Shown: one piece after another, positions 1 through 8,196 of the stretch
Layout: the number at the start of each line of letters is the position of its first letter
Position numbering within the stretch: position 1 is the stretch's first letter
Source: Sphingomonas aerolata
GTDB taxonomy: Bacteria; Pseudomonadota; Alphaproteobacteria; Sphingomonadales; Sphingomonadaceae
Reading direction: 5' to 3'
Length of the DNA stretch: 64,000 bases
Assembly (NCBI RefSeq): GCF_003046295.1
Contig: NZ_PZZN01000002.1
Location: 620,001-684,000, forward strand
The notes under the pieces: generated by a model
The model's input: only the letters and a program-made list of their open reading frames with translations
Database searches by the model: none
Told to the model about the DNA's origin: nothing
Translations under genes and position numbers: made by a program

Positions 1-224
1 GCGGGGGCCGCAACCGGCGCGGGCGCGGCAACCGGCGCATCGGCGACCGGACCGTCGGGTTCGCCCGGACGGCGCAGGACGCGCGCACGCTTGGTTTCCA
101 CGATCACCGTATTCGATCGGCCGTGGCTGAAGCTCTGCTTCACCTGGCCGGTCTCGACCGTGCGCTTCACACCCAAAGGTGCGCGCATGCCAAGTTTCGG
201 CTTCTCGTTGTCCGTGTCGCTCAC
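1..224 (-). CDS. infB: Translation initiation factor IF-2, N-terminal part (cut by window edge)
   Basis: IF-2 is the GTPase that places initiator tRNA on the ribosome. Only about the first 74 codons are here. The product begins MSDTDNEKPKLGMRAPLG and continues into SFSHGRSNTVIVETKR, which is the N-terminal signature of alphaproteobacterial IF-2. It then enters the usual Ala/Pro-rich linker, and the GTPase domain lies outside the window. The start is a GTG that overlaps the TGA stop of ylxR (GTGA), which implies translational coupling in the rimP-nusA-ylxR-infB operon. Identification rests on sequence similarity and on gene order. Confidence 0.93.
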   Translation of the reverse strand, partial: MSDTDNEKPKLGMRAPLGVKRTVETGQVKQSFSHGRSNTVIVETKRARVLRRPGEPDGPVADAPVAAPAPVAAP

Positions 225-1123
225 TCAAATTCCTCAGTCATGTCCACGGCCGGGCTGTGTCCGGTCGATCCGGACGCCCCTGTTATGGGTGACGTCCCGT
301 TTTGTTGAGACGCCGATGCGCCCTGCGAGGCCGTTTCGCAAGACACGGGAGAAGGTTCGGGGCCGATAAAATGCAGCCAACGGTCGAGCGCTTCGCTCAC
401 CCGCTTTGCTGCAGCGCGGTCAGTCAGGCCAATGTGTACCACATTCTCCCGCCCCAGCGCCAATGCCAATATGGTACGTGACGCAGGCAGTGCCAACCCC
501 CGCAGGCCCGAGCCTTCGACATCGTTGCCGATGCGCCACGCCTGGTCGAGCTTGCGATTGCCGTCCTCGGCCGCGTCGGACGCATGATACAGCGCCTTCA
601 GCTTGCCCTGGCGCGCATTCTGCTCGATCCGGTCCGAACCGATCAGCACGGTGCCCGAGCGCGATTCGAGCCCGAGCCGGTCGAGTGCGTTGCGCTCAAG
701 CGCGGCTTCGATCACCGCGGGAAGCTCGGGTGCGATGGTAAATTCGCCAGTCTTGAACGCCCGAGCGAGCGCGCCCTTGAGCTTGCCCTTCTTGATCGCC
801 GCTTCGAGTTCGATTCGCGTCACCCCGATCCACGCGCCACGGCCAGGAGCCTTGGCGCGCACGTCGGGATGAATCTGGCCATCGGGGGCCAGCGCGAGTC
901 GCACGAGATGTGGCCGAACATCGCGCTCGCCCGACAGGATGCACTTGCGAATGGGGGCGTCTTCATCCCCCTCGCGCATGCGGGATGGGTTGGGCTCGCG
1001 CCCACCTGCACCCTTGTTCTTAGCCGAGGCCGGGCGCCCACCCTTCGGTTCTCTCCCGCTTGCGGGAGGGGAGGAAGGAAGGCCGTCGGTAGCGCCTAGC
1101 GTCTCATCGGGAGGGTTCCGCAT
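221..1123 (-). CDS. ylxR: YlxR-family (DUF448) RNA-binding protein with C-terminal L7Ae-like domain
   Basis: A predicted nucleic-acid-binding protein of about 300 residues that normally sits between nusA and infB. Residues 57-130 form the YlxR domain (PIRKCILSGE, then GRGAWI). Residues 135-250 resemble an L7Ae/L30e fold, the usual second half in alphaproteobacteria. The start at 1123 is chosen because AGGAGGA lies just upstream. Residues 17-53 look foreign to the family: they are rich in Gly, Arg, Pro and Ser, and are encoded by a palindromic repeat element (see 966-1075). The gene overlaps the tautomerase upstream by 20 bp and infB downstream. The exact molecular role of this family is not settled. 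Confidence 0.85.
   Translation of the reverse strand: MRNPPDETLGATDGLPSSPPASGREPKGGRPASAKNKGAGGREPNPSRMREGDEDAPIRKCILSGERDVRPHLVRLALAPDGQIHPDVRAKAPGRGAWIGVTRIELEAAIKKGKLKGALARAFKTGEFTIAPELPAVIEAALERNALDRLGLESRSGTVLIGSDRIEQNARQGKLKALYHASDAAEDGNRKLDQAWRIGNDVEGSGLRGLALPASRTILALALGRENVVHIGLTDRAAAKRVSEALDRWLHFIGPEPSPVSCETASQGASASQQNGTSPITGASGSTGHSPAVDMTEEFE
966..1075. repeat. Palindrome-bounded repeat element inside the ylxR coding sequence
   Basis: About 110 bp flanked by CTCGCGCATGCGGGATGGG and CTCTCCCGCTTGCGGGAGGGG. In reverse orientation the intergenic segment at 40941-41051 has the same design. Both carry CTCCCGCATGCGGGAGGGG-type ends, a shared GGGCTCGCGC block next to one end, a GCCCACCC block near the other, and nearly the same length. 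Here the element is read through in frame and encodes roughly residues 17-53 of the YlxR protein. Confidence 0.7.
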
Positions 1124-1343
1124 GTGCGTCCTCCTGCGCTGGAGTCGTCTTCGGGGCGTCGCGGTCGACCAGCAGCTGGCCACCCGCGCCGTAATTCTCG
1201 GTCGACACCTCTTCGATCACGATCTGCACCGCAGCCGGGTTCTTGCTCAGCCGCTCGACGAGCGACTGGGTGACGTCGGCGACGATGCCGGCCTTCTGGT
1301 CCTTGGTGGCGGACCCCGAAATGCGGATGCTGACGAACGGCAT
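1104..1343 (-). CDS. Tautomerase-superfamily (4-oxalocrotonate tautomerase-like) protein
   Basis: A 79-residue protein starting [10 protein letters not shown]; removal of Met would expose the N-terminal Pro-1 that is catalytic in this superfamily. It aligns without gaps to classical 4-oxalocrotonate tautomerase up to the NYGAGG motif (HFGIGG in the enzyme). Counting from Pro-1, the substrate-binding Arg11 and Arg39 are replaced by Ala and Gln, and Phe50 by Tyr, so 4-oxalocrotonate is unlikely to be its substrate. Its ATG overlaps the nusA stop (TGATG) and its 3' end overlaps ylxR by 20 bp, so it is embedded in the nusA operon. The substrate is unknown. Confidence 0.8.
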   Translation of the reverse strand: MPFVSIRISGSATKDQKAGIVADVTQSLVERLSKNPAAVQIVIEEVSTENYGAGGQLLVDRDAPKTTPAQEDAHAEPSR

Positions 1344-3082
1344 CAGGCCTTGTCGTCCTCGCTCTTCGCGTCGGTCGTGTCCGCGGCGTCATCCGCCGAG
1401 ACGTCATCCGCCGCAGTGTCCTCGGCCGCAGTGTCCTCAGCCGCAGTGTCCTCGGCCGAGGCCTCTTCCACCGGAGCCTCGTCCGCCTCGACGGCGTCCG
1501 CCTCGGGGGCCTCGTCCTCGAACCAGTGCGCGCGCGCGGCCATGATGATCTCGTTGCCCTGTTCGTCGCTGAGACCATATTCGGCGAGGATGCCGCCCTT
1601 GGGCTCGGGGCGCTTCGGCGCATCGTCGTTGCGGCGGCGCGGTTCGGCGCGCTTCTTCTCGACCAGCTCGTCGGTCGCAAGATCCGCGAGATCGTCGAGC
1701 GTCTTGATCCCCGCCTTGCCGAGCGTGACGAGCATCGCCTCGTTCAGATACGGCATGTCGATCAGCGCGTCCTCCACGCCGAGCGCGGTACGCTCTTCGC
1801 GGCTGGCCGCGTCGCGACGCTCGAGCGCCTCGGTCGCGCGGTTCTGCAACTCGCCCGCCAGATCCTCGTCGAAGCCCTCGATGCCGGCGATCTCCTCGAC
1901 CTCGACATAGGCGACTTCCTCGAGGCTGGTGAACCCTTCGGCGACCAGCAGCTGCGCGAGCGTCTCGTCGACGTCGAGCTCCTTCTCGAACATCGCCGAG
2001 CGCTCGACAAAGTCCTTCTGGCGCTTCTCGGAGGCATCGGCCTCGGTGAGGATGTCGATCGCCTTGCCGGTCAGCTGTGATGCGAGGCGGACGTTCTGGC
2101 CACGACGGCCGATCGCCAGCGAAAGCTGGTCATCGGGAACGACGACCTCGATGCGCTCTTCCTCTTCGTCGATCACGACGCGGCTGACCGAAGCCGGCTG
2201 CAGTGCATTGACGACGAAGGTCGCGATGTCGGGCGACCAGGGGATGATGTCGATCTTCTCGCCCTGCATTTCCTGCACGACGGCCTGAACTCGCGACCCC
2301 TTCATGCCGACGCACGCGCCGACCGGATCGATCGACGAATCATGGCTGATGACGCCGATCTTCGCGCGCGAACCGGGATCGCGGGCCGCGGCCTTGATCT
2401 CGATGATGCCGTCGTAGATTTCGGGGACTTCCTGGGCGAACAGCTTCTTCATGAAGTCGGGGTGCGCGCGGCTGAGGAAGATCTGCGGCCCGCGGTTCTC
2501 GCGGCGGACGTTCAGGATCAGCGAGCGGATGCGGTCGTTGACGCGCACGACTTCGCGCGGGATCTGCGCGTCGCGGCGGATGACGCCTTCCGCACGGCCG
2601 AGATCGACGACGACATGGCCGAACTCGACGCGCTTGACGACGCCGGTGATGATCTCGCCTGCGCGGTCCTTATACTCTTCGAACTGGCGCTCGCGCTCGG
2701 CGTCGCGGACCTTCTGGAAGATGACCTGCTTGGCGGCCTGTGCGGCGATGCGGCCGAACTCGATCGGGGGCAGCGGGTCGACGATGAAGTCACCAAGTGC
2801 CGCGTCCTTCTGGAGCTTCTGCGCGCCCTTGACGTCGACCTGCTTAAAATAGTCGTCGACCGCCTCGACCACTTCGACGACACGCCACAAGCGCAGATCG
2901 CCGGTGTTCGGGTCGAGCTTGGCGCGGATGTCGTTCTCGGCGCCGTAGCGCGAACGGGCGGCGCGCTGGATCGCGTCCTCCATCGCCTCGATCACGATCG
3001 CCTTGTCGATCATCTTCTCCGACGCGACCGAATTCGCGATCGCGATCAGTTCCGCGCGGTTTGCGGTGACTGCCGTGGCCAT
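1343..3082 (-). CDS. nusA: Transcription termination/antitermination factor NusA
   Basis: NusA binds RNA polymerase and nascent RNA and controls pausing, termination and antitermination. The product is about 579 residues. It has the N-terminal polymerase-binding domain (begins [18 protein letters not shown]), an S1 domain around residues 135-200, two KH domains ([11 protein letters not shown] and the following [12 protein letters not shown]), and C-terminal helix-hairpin-helix acidic repeats. The last ~60 residues are an Asp/Glu/Ala-rich tail containing AEDTA repeats. The ATG at 3082 is preferred over a TTG one codon upstream; the rimP stop overlaps it (TTGATG), indicating coupling. Confidence 0.97.
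   Translation of the reverse strand: MATAVTANRAELIAIANSVASEKMIDKAIVIEAMEDAIQRAARSRYGAENDIRAKLDPNTGDLRLWRVVEVVEAVDDYFKQVDVKGAQKLQKDAALGDFIVDPLPPIEFGRIAAQAAKQVIFQKVRDAERERQFEEYKDRAGEIITGVVKRVEFGHVVVDLGRAEGVIRRDAQIPREVVRVNDRIRSLILNVRRENRGPQIFLSRAHPDFMKKLFAQEVPEIYDGIIEIKAAARDPGSRAKIGVISHDSSIDPVGACVGMKGSRVQAVVQEMQGEKIDIIPWSPDIATFVVNALQPASVSRVVIDEEEERIEVVVPDDQLSLAIGRRGQNVRLASQLTGKAIDILTEADASEKRQKDFVERSAMFEKELDVDETLAQLLVAEGFTSLEEVAYVEVEEIAGIEGFDEDLAGELQNRATEALERRDAASREERTALGVEDALIDMPYLNEAMLVTLGKAGIKTLDDLADLATDELVEKKRAEPRRRNDDAPKRPEPKGGILAEYGLSDEQGNEIIMAARAHWFEDEAPEADAVEADEAPVEEASAEDTAAEDTAAEDTAADDVSADDAADTTDAKSEDDKA
1411..1455. repeat. Three tandem 15-bp units encoding the NusA acidic tail
   Basis: CCGCAGTGTCCTCGG occurs three times head to tail (one copy has a single change). 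On the minus strand this encodes three copies of a five-residue AEDTA unit in the C-terminal tail of NusA. Such a tract could vary in copy number between strains. Confidence 0.85.
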
Positions 3083-3678
3083 CAATGCTGTCCTTCTTCG
3101 GTGTCGGCCTCGTGAGCGTCAGGCTCATCGGTGGGCGTGTCTTGATAGAAAACCTCGTCCGCGCCTTCGGTCGAAAGCGGTGCGGTCGCGGCGATGAGTC
3201 GGTCGGTCATGACGAGCTTGGCGTCGGCGACTTGGCTGAAGTCGATCGTCATGATCTTGTGCTTGTTCACGTCGACGGTGATCTTTGTGCCCTCGACGCC
3301 CATCAGATTGCCCGAGATCTGCTTGCGATCCTCGAACGGCTCGACGAGGCGGATACGCGCCTCCTGGCCTTCCCAGTCGGCAAAGTCCTGGAGCCGGGTC
3401 AGCGGGCGATCGATACCGGGGCTCGACACCTCTAGACGATAGGCGTCCTCGCCGACCGGGTCCTTGCCCTCGGCTTCGAGCGCATCGAACTTGTCCGAGA
3501 TGCGGCGCGACAGTTCCGCGCAATCCTCGATCACCAGCTGGCGGGTGTCGGGCCGCTCGGCCATCACCTGCAGCGTCGGATCGGACTTGCCGCCCTGCAT
3601 GCGCACGCGCACGAGGCTGAGCCCGAGCGCCTTGGCTTCGGGTTCGATCAATTCGGTCAACAGGGCGATATTCGCCAT
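3082..3678 (-). CDS. rimP: Ribosome maturation factor RimP
   Basis: RimP assists assembly of the 30S subunit. The product is about 198 residues with the family features: N-terminal alpha/beta domain (TELIEPEAKALGLSLVRV), the central LEVSSPGIDRPLTR motif and a C-terminal SH3-like domain (ISGNLMGVEGTKITVDV). The tail is acidic. The start at 3678 (MANIALL) is chosen over an in-frame TTG 21 nt upstream because it matches the family's N-terminus. It is the first gene of the operon that continues into nusA, with overlapping stop and start. The 180 bp upstream, shared with the divergent dehydrogenase gene, must hold the promoter, but I could not pick one with confidence. Confidence 0.95.
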   Translation of the reverse strand: MANIALLTELIEPEAKALGLSLVRVRMQGGKSDPTLQVMAERPDTRQLVIEDCAELSRRISDKFDALEAEGKDPVGEDAYRLEVSSPGIDRPLTRLQDFADWEGQEARIRLVEPFEDRKQISGNLMGVEGTKITVDVNKHKIMTIDFSQVADAKLVMTDRLIAATAPLSTEGADEVFYQDTPTDEPDAHEADTEEGQH

Positions 3679-3857
3679 CGCAATTCCAAACAGGGCCAAA
3701 GCACAGGTGATCAGCGCCGCGGAGCGAACCCCGCAGCCTCTTCATCTGGCGATGTAGAGAAAGTAGGACCTCCATACCCGCGATGACAACGCTTCGCAAG
3801 CGGGAGCAACCTTCGTTCGTCACGCCGCGTTGGCGCAGGGATTTCCGGGAGAAGATC

Positions 3858-5003
3858 ATGATCCGTCGCACATTGGCCGCCACCGGCCTGATATCCGCCA
3901 CTTTGCTCGCCGCGGCCGCCTGTTCCGCACAGCCCGCGGCGGGGGAAAAGCCGTTCAGCGAAACGGTCGTCGCCGATTTCGAGTCGCCCTGGGCCATGGC
4001 CGTGCTGCCGGATGGCAATGCGCTGGTTACCGAAAAGGATGGGCGCATGCGCCTGCTGATCATCGCCTCGGGTAATGCCAAGAACAGCGTCACTGCCACG
4101 ATGCCCGTCGAAGGCGTCCCCAAGACCGACTCCGCGGGCCAGGGTGCATTGATGGATGTGGCGCTGGCCCCCGGCTTTGCGCGCAATCACCATGTCTATT
4201 TTTCGGGATCGGTTGCGGGCGAGGGAGGCAAGGGCGTCGCGCTCTGGCGTGGAACGCTCCATCTGGATGCGCCCGGGCCGCGGCTCGAGGGGGTGGAGGA
4301 ACTCTTCCGCGCGCGGCCGTTCGTCGAGGGCAATGGCCATTATTCGGGCCGCATCGCGTTCTCGCCCGACGGCAAATATCTGTTCTTCACCAATGGTGAC
4401 CGCCAGAAGTTTACACCGGCGCAGGATCCCAAGGTCACGCTTGGCAAGGTCCTTCGCCTGACGCTCGACGGCAAGCCCGCGCCCGGCAATCCGCTCGCGG
4501 CCAAGGGCTTCGCACCCGAGATCTGGAGCTATGGCCACCGCAACCTGCTCGGCATCGCATTCGACGCGCAGGGCAATCTCTGGGAGCAGGAGATGGGGCC
4601 GAAGGGCGGCGACGAGGTCAATCTGATCACGCCCGGCCAGAATTACGGCTGGCCCAACGCGTCGAACGGCAGCCATTATGACGGGCGCGACATTCCCGAC
4701 CACATGCCCGGCGACGGCTATGCGGCGCCCAAGGTCTCGTGGAACCCGGTGATCTCACCCGGCGGGCTGATGATCTATTCGGGCAGCATGTTCCCGCAGT
4801 GGAAGGGTGATGCGTTCATCGGCGGGCTGTCGTCGAAATCGCTCGTCCGCGTCGACCTGAACGGCACCAATGCCGCCAAGGGCGACCAGTGGGACATGGG
4901 CGCGCGTATCCGCGAAGTGGAACAGGGGCCCGACGGCGCCATCTGGGTGCTGGAGGACGGTGGCGAATCGCAGGGGCGGCTGATCAAGCTGACGGCGCGG
5001 TAA
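3858..5003 (+). CDS. PQQ-dependent sugar dehydrogenase (aldose/sorbosone dehydrogenase family) lipoprotein
   Basis: A soluble six-bladed beta-propeller quinoprotein family member that oxidises aldose sugars (YliI-like). The product is about 381 residues. The N-terminus MIRRTL...LLAAAAC is a lipoprotein signal with Cys22 as the lipidation site. Family motifs follow: ESPWAMAVLPDGNALVTEKDGRM, GQGALMDVALAP, YGHRNLLGIAFD, GPKGGDEVNLI and the C-terminal GPDGAIWVLED. The ATG at 3858 follows GGGAGAAG; an upstream in-frame ATG would bury the signal peptide. The physiological sugar cannot be told from sequence. The gene is divergent from rimP. Confidence 0.88.
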   Translation: MIRRTLAATGLISATLLAAAACSAQPAAGEKPFSETVVADFESPWAMAVLPDGNALVTEKDGRMRLLIIASGNAKNSVTATMPVEGVPKTDSAGQGALMDVALAPGFARNHHVYFSGSVAGEGGKGVALWRGTLHLDAPGPRLEGVEELFRARPFVEGNGHYSGRIAFSPDGKYLFFTNGDRQKFTPAQDPKVTLGKVLRLTLDGKPAPGNPLAAKGFAPEIWSYGHRNLLGIAFDAQGNLWEQEMGPKGGDEVNLITPGQNYGWPNASNGSHYDGRDIPDHMPGDGYAAPKVSWNPVISPGGLMIYSGSMFPQWKGDAFIGGLSSKSLVRVDLNGTNAAKGDQWDMGARIREVEQGPDGAIWVLEDGGESQGRLIKLTAR

Positions 5004-5013
5004 GACTGTATCG

Positions 5014-5035
5014 CCCCCCGCCCGCGGGCGGGGGG
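5014..5035. terminator. Perfect GC-only palindrome after the sugar dehydrogenase gene
   Basis: A 22-bp perfect palindrome (CCCCCCGCCCG and its complement) begins 10 bp after the stop at 5003 and 6 bp before the end of the convergent thioesterase gene. It could act as a bidirectional terminator or RNA-end barrier, but no T tract follows on either strand. Confidence 0.4.
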
Positions 5036-5040
5036 CGGGG

Positions 5041-5442
5041 TCAGTCGCGGACGATCAGGTAATTCATCCGCGCGGCCGCGATCGGCTTGTCGCGGTCGTC
5101 CTGCCACGCGGTCGCCTCGACATTGGCAACGCGCGTGCCGAGCCGGGTGACCACGCCCGCCGCGCGCGTCGGCTTGTCGCGGCCGCCCCGCATGAAATCG
5201 ACGGTGACGGTCACCGGCTTGATCCGCACGCTGGCGTCCTCGGGGCCCTCGGTCTCGATCGCATGGTAGAGCGCCGCGATCGCCGCGACCTCGAGCAGCC
5301 CCGATATCGCGCCGCCGTGGAGGAACCCGGGGCGGCCGATCACGTCGTCGCCGAATGGCATCAGCAGCACCGGCCGACCCTCCGCGTCGCGTTCGATCTC
5401 GACGCCCAGCGTTGCGGCATAGGGTGGGAGCGTGCTCACCAT
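5041..5442 (-). CDS. PaaI-like hotdog-fold thioesterase
   Basis: A 133-residue hotdog-fold protein. The segment GRPGFLHGGAISGLLEVAA is the HGG-type motif of the PaaI/YbgC-like acyl-CoA thioesterases, and SVRIKPVTVTVDFMRGG is the following central strand. It probably hydrolyses an acyl-CoA thioester. Its start overlaps the end of a second hotdog gene (5436-5858) by 7 bp, so the two are translated together and may form a heteromer. The nearby enoyl-CoA hydratase suggests acyl-CoA metabolism. The substrate is unknown. Confidence 0.8.
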   Translation of the reverse strand: MVSTLPPYAATLGVEIERDAEGRPVLLMPFGDDVIGRPGFLHGGAISGLLEVAAIAALYHAIETEGPEDASVRIKPVTVTVDFMRGGRDKPTRAAGVVTRLGTRVANVEATAWQDDRDKPIAAARMNYLIVRD

Positions 5443-5858
5443 GACCCGAGCACCATGAACGTGCCCGCGACATGGGCAAGCGGATCGGCGGGATCGCCGT
5501 CATGCGCCTGGCCGCGGACGAACGCGATCGACCGGGTGATGCGGTAGCATTCGCCGCGTCCGATCACCGTCTTGCCGGGCATCGCCGGGCGCAGATAATC
5601 GACGCGCAGGTCGAGCGTCGCATGCGGCACGAACGCCGCGCGGCGGATCCAGATGGCGATGCTGGCGGCCATGTCCATCATCGTGATGATCGGCCCCGAC
5701 GCAATCACGCCGCTGGCCGGATCGCCGATCAGCTTTTCGTCATAGGGCAGCGCGAGCTCCGCCCAGTCCGCGCCATGCGCGTGATAGCGCATCCCGAGCG
5801 CGGCGCCGTGCCCGCCGAACCCATGTCGTGTAAACCGCTCTGCGTCGAAGCCATCCAT
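5436..5858 (-). CDS. PaaI-like hotdog-fold thioesterase (upstream partner)
   Basis: A 140-residue hotdog-fold protein, paralogous to the gene it overlaps. Visible features are the long helix region ASGPIITMMDMAASIAIWI and the strand ATLDLRVDYLRPAMPGKTVIGRG. The usual HGG motif is replaced by ASGPI, so the active-site environment differs from that of its partner. The start at 5858 (MDGFDAERF) has GAGG upstream; an in-frame start 75 nt further upstream lacks a ribosome site. The 7-bp overlap with the downstream gene points to coupled translation. A heterodimer of one standard and one divergent subunit is an inference. Confidence 0.75.
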   Translation of the reverse strand: MDGFDAERFTRHGFGGHGAALGMRYHAHGADWAELALPYDEKLIGDPASGVIASGPIITMMDMAASIAIWIRRAAFVPHATLDLRVDYLRPAMPGKTVIGRGECYRITRSIAFVRGQAHDGDPADPLAHVAGTFMVLGSW

Positions 5859-5956
5859 GCCCCGACCTCTACACGCCAGCGACCGCCACGCAACATTGCC
5901 GCACATGCGGGGCGGGGCTAGCATCGGGCGCAACGAGATCAGGAGAGAGGATCGCC

Positions 5957-6738
5957 ATGAACGACCGGGTCACCATCGCCGTCGCGGACGGGATCGCCGA
6001 TGTCCGCCTCAACCGCGCGGACAAGATGAACGCGATCGACCCGGCGATGTTCGAGGGGATCGCCGCCGCGATCGACCGGCTGGCGGGGATGGCCGAGGTG
6101 CGCGTCGTCGTGCTGTCGGGCGAGGGCCGGGCGTTCTGCGCGGGGCTCGACATGGCGTCGATGGCGGGCGGCGGGTCGGGGCTTTCGCTCGACGACCGGA
6201 CGTATGGCGACGCCAATCTGGTGCAGCAGGTCGCCTGGGGCTGGCGCACCCTGCCGATGCCGGTGATCGCCGCGGTCCACGGCGTCGCGTTCGGCGGCGG
6301 GTTCCAGATCATGTCGGGCGCGGATATCCGCATCGCCCACCACAGGCGCGGTTCGCGATCCGCGAGACGCATTGGGGGCTGGTACCCGACATGGCGGGGA
6401 TCGCGCTCTGGCGGACGCTGGCGCGCGACGACGTGCTGCGCGAATTGACTTACACCGCGCGCGAGTTCGACGGGGCGGAGGCGCTGCATCACGGCTTTGT
6501 TACGCGGCTCGACGACGATCCCCATGCCGCCGCGATGACGATGGCACGTGCGATCGCCGCAAAGAATCCGCAGGCGATCCGGGGGTCGAAGGCGCTCTAC
6601 ACGCTCGCCGCCGATGCGGACTCGGCGGCGATCCTGCGCGCCGAAAGCGACGCGCAGGGGCAGGTGATGCGCAAGCCCAATCAGATCGAACAGGTCCGCG
6701 CCAATCTCGAAAAGCGCACAGCGTTGTTCGTCGACTAG
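5957..6738 (+). pseudogene. Enoyl-CoA hydratase/isomerase (crotonase family), frameshifted
   Basis: Crotonase-fold enzyme of fatty-acid and acyl-CoA breakdown. It starts MNDRVTIAVADGIADVRLNRADKM.. after AGGAGAGAGG and carries the oxyanion-hole motifs AFCAGLDM and HGVAFGGGFQI. Around 6336-6343 the frame breaks: the first frame ends after GADIRIAH, and the rest (QARFAIRETHWGLVPDMAG to the C-terminus at 6738) continues one frame back. Adding one C in GCCCACCACAGG would restore an uninterrupted product of about 260 residues, the normal family length. Either a one-base deletion has inactivated the gene or the base is a sequencing error. A GC-rich homopolymer-poor context makes programmed slippage unlikely. 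Confidence 0.85.
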
Positions 6739-6741
6739 GCG

Positions 6742-8097
6742 CTACTTCATCAGGACGAGCTCTTCCGCCATCGTCGGGTGCAGCGCGACCGTCGCGTCGA
6801 AATCGGCCTTGCTGAGCCCCGCCTTCACCGCCACCGCGGCGGACTGGAGGATCTCGGGACAGTCGGGGCCGATCATGTGAATGCCGACGACGCGGTCGGT
6901 CTCGCCGTCGCAGATCATCTTGTAGAGCGACCGCTCGTTGCGCCCTGCCAGCACGTTCTTCATCGGCCGGAAGTCCGACGTGTAGACCTTCACCGAGCCC
7001 AGAGCCTGCTTGGCCTGCGATTCGGTCATGCCGACGCCGGCCATTGGCGGGTGGCTGAACACCGCGGCGGGGACGTTGGCGTAGTCGACGCGGGTCGGCT
7101 TGTTGCCGAAGAAGGTGTCGGCGAACGCCTGTCCCTCGCGGATCGCGACCGGGGTCAGCTGGATGCGGTTGGTGACGTCGCCGACCGCGAAGATGCTGTC
7201 GCAGCTCGACCGATTGTCTTCGTCGACCACCACTGCGCCCGCCGCGTCGAGTTCGACCCCGGCCGTCTCGAGCCCGAGGCCCTTGGTGTTCGGCAGGCGG
7301 CCGGTCGCGAACAGGACGAGATCGACGACGATCGGCTCGTGCCCGCTGGTATGCACGGTCAGGCAACCGTCCTCGCCCCTGTCGATTCCCTGGAACGCCG
7401 CGTTGAAGCGAAAGTCGATGCCCTTGCTCATCGAGATCTGGAGCAGCCGGTCGCGGATCGATTCGTCATAGCCGCGTAGGATCACATCGGTGCGGTTGAT
7501 CAGCGTGACGTGCGCGCCGAACTGATGGAAGATGCCGGCGAATTCATTGGCGATATAGCCCGCACCCGCGATCAGCACGCGCTTCGGCACATCGTCGAGA
7601 TGGAACACCTCGTTCGAGGTGATGCCGTGCTCGGCACCGGGGCAGTCCGGCACCAGCGGGTGCGCGCCGACCGCGATCAGGATCTTCGCCGCGGTCTTCT
7701 TGCTGCCGTCGGCGAGCGTGACTTCGTTGGGGCCCGAGACGACCGCGCGCTGGTGGATGATGTCGACATGGTTGTTCTCGAGCGTCTGGGTGTAGGCGCC
7801 GTTGATCCGGTCGACCTCCTCCATGACGTTGTCGCGCAGCGTCGGCCAGCTGAACGCGCAATCGTCGGGCACCTGCCAGCCGAAGCGCTTGGCGTCCTTC
7901 AGATCCTCGGCGAAATGCGCGCCGTAGATCAGCAGCTTCTTCGGCACGCAGCCGCGGATGACGCAGGTGCCGCCGACGCGATATTCCTCGGCGACCGCGA
8001 CGCGCGCGCCATGCGCGGCGGCAACGCGCGATGCACGCGTGCCGCCCGAGCCGGCGCCGATGACGAAGAGGTCATAGTCGAATTGGGTATCGGTCAC
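6742..8097 (-). CDS. gor: Glutathione-disulfide reductase
   Basis: FAD- and NADPH-dependent enzyme that regenerates reduced glutathione in the cytoplasm. The 451-residue product has the FAD-binding GAGSGG at residues 14-19, the redox disulfide motif GGTCVIRGCVPKK (Cys45 and Cys50), the NADPH-binding GAGYIANEFAG, and the C-terminal dimerisation segment with the catalytic His (ALHPTMAEE). Glutathione synthetase (gshB) is encoded elsewhere in this window, but gor is not in an operon with it. It is convergent with the crotonase gene, 3 bp apart. Confidence 0.93.
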   Translation of the reverse strand: MTDTQFDYDLFVIGAGSGGTRASRVAAAHGARVAVAEEYRVGGTCVIRGCVPKKLLIYGAHFAEDLKDAKRFGWQVPDDCAFSWPTLRDNVMEEVDRINGAYTQTLENNHVDIIHQRAVVSGPNEVTLADGSKKTAAKILIAVGAHPLVPDCPGAEHGITSNEVFHLDDVPKRVLIAGAGYIANEFAGIFHQFGAHVTLINRTDVILRGYDESIRDRLLQISMSKGIDFRFNAAFQGIDRGEDGCLTVHTSGHEPIVVDLVLFATGRLPNTKGLGLETAGVELDAAGAVVVDEDNRSSCDSIFAVGDVTNRIQLTPVAIREGQAFADTFFGNKPTRVDYANVPAAVFSHPPMAGVGMTESQAKQALGSVKVYTSDFRPMKNVLAGRNERSLYKMICDGETDRVVGIHMIGPDCPEILQSAAVAVKAGLSKADFDATVALHPTMAEELVLMK

Positions 8098-8196
8098 GGG
8101 CTATCCTTGTACGTCGCGCTGCGGCTTTGGATGCCATCTGGGGCAGGGGGGATGCGCGGACAAGACCGGTGCGGCGATCAGGGTAATCGGCTGGCT

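Noticed and set aside
3711..4703. 330-codon minus-strand frame
   Set aside because: Antisense to the sugar dehydrogenase gene, which has a lipoprotein signal and clear family motifs.
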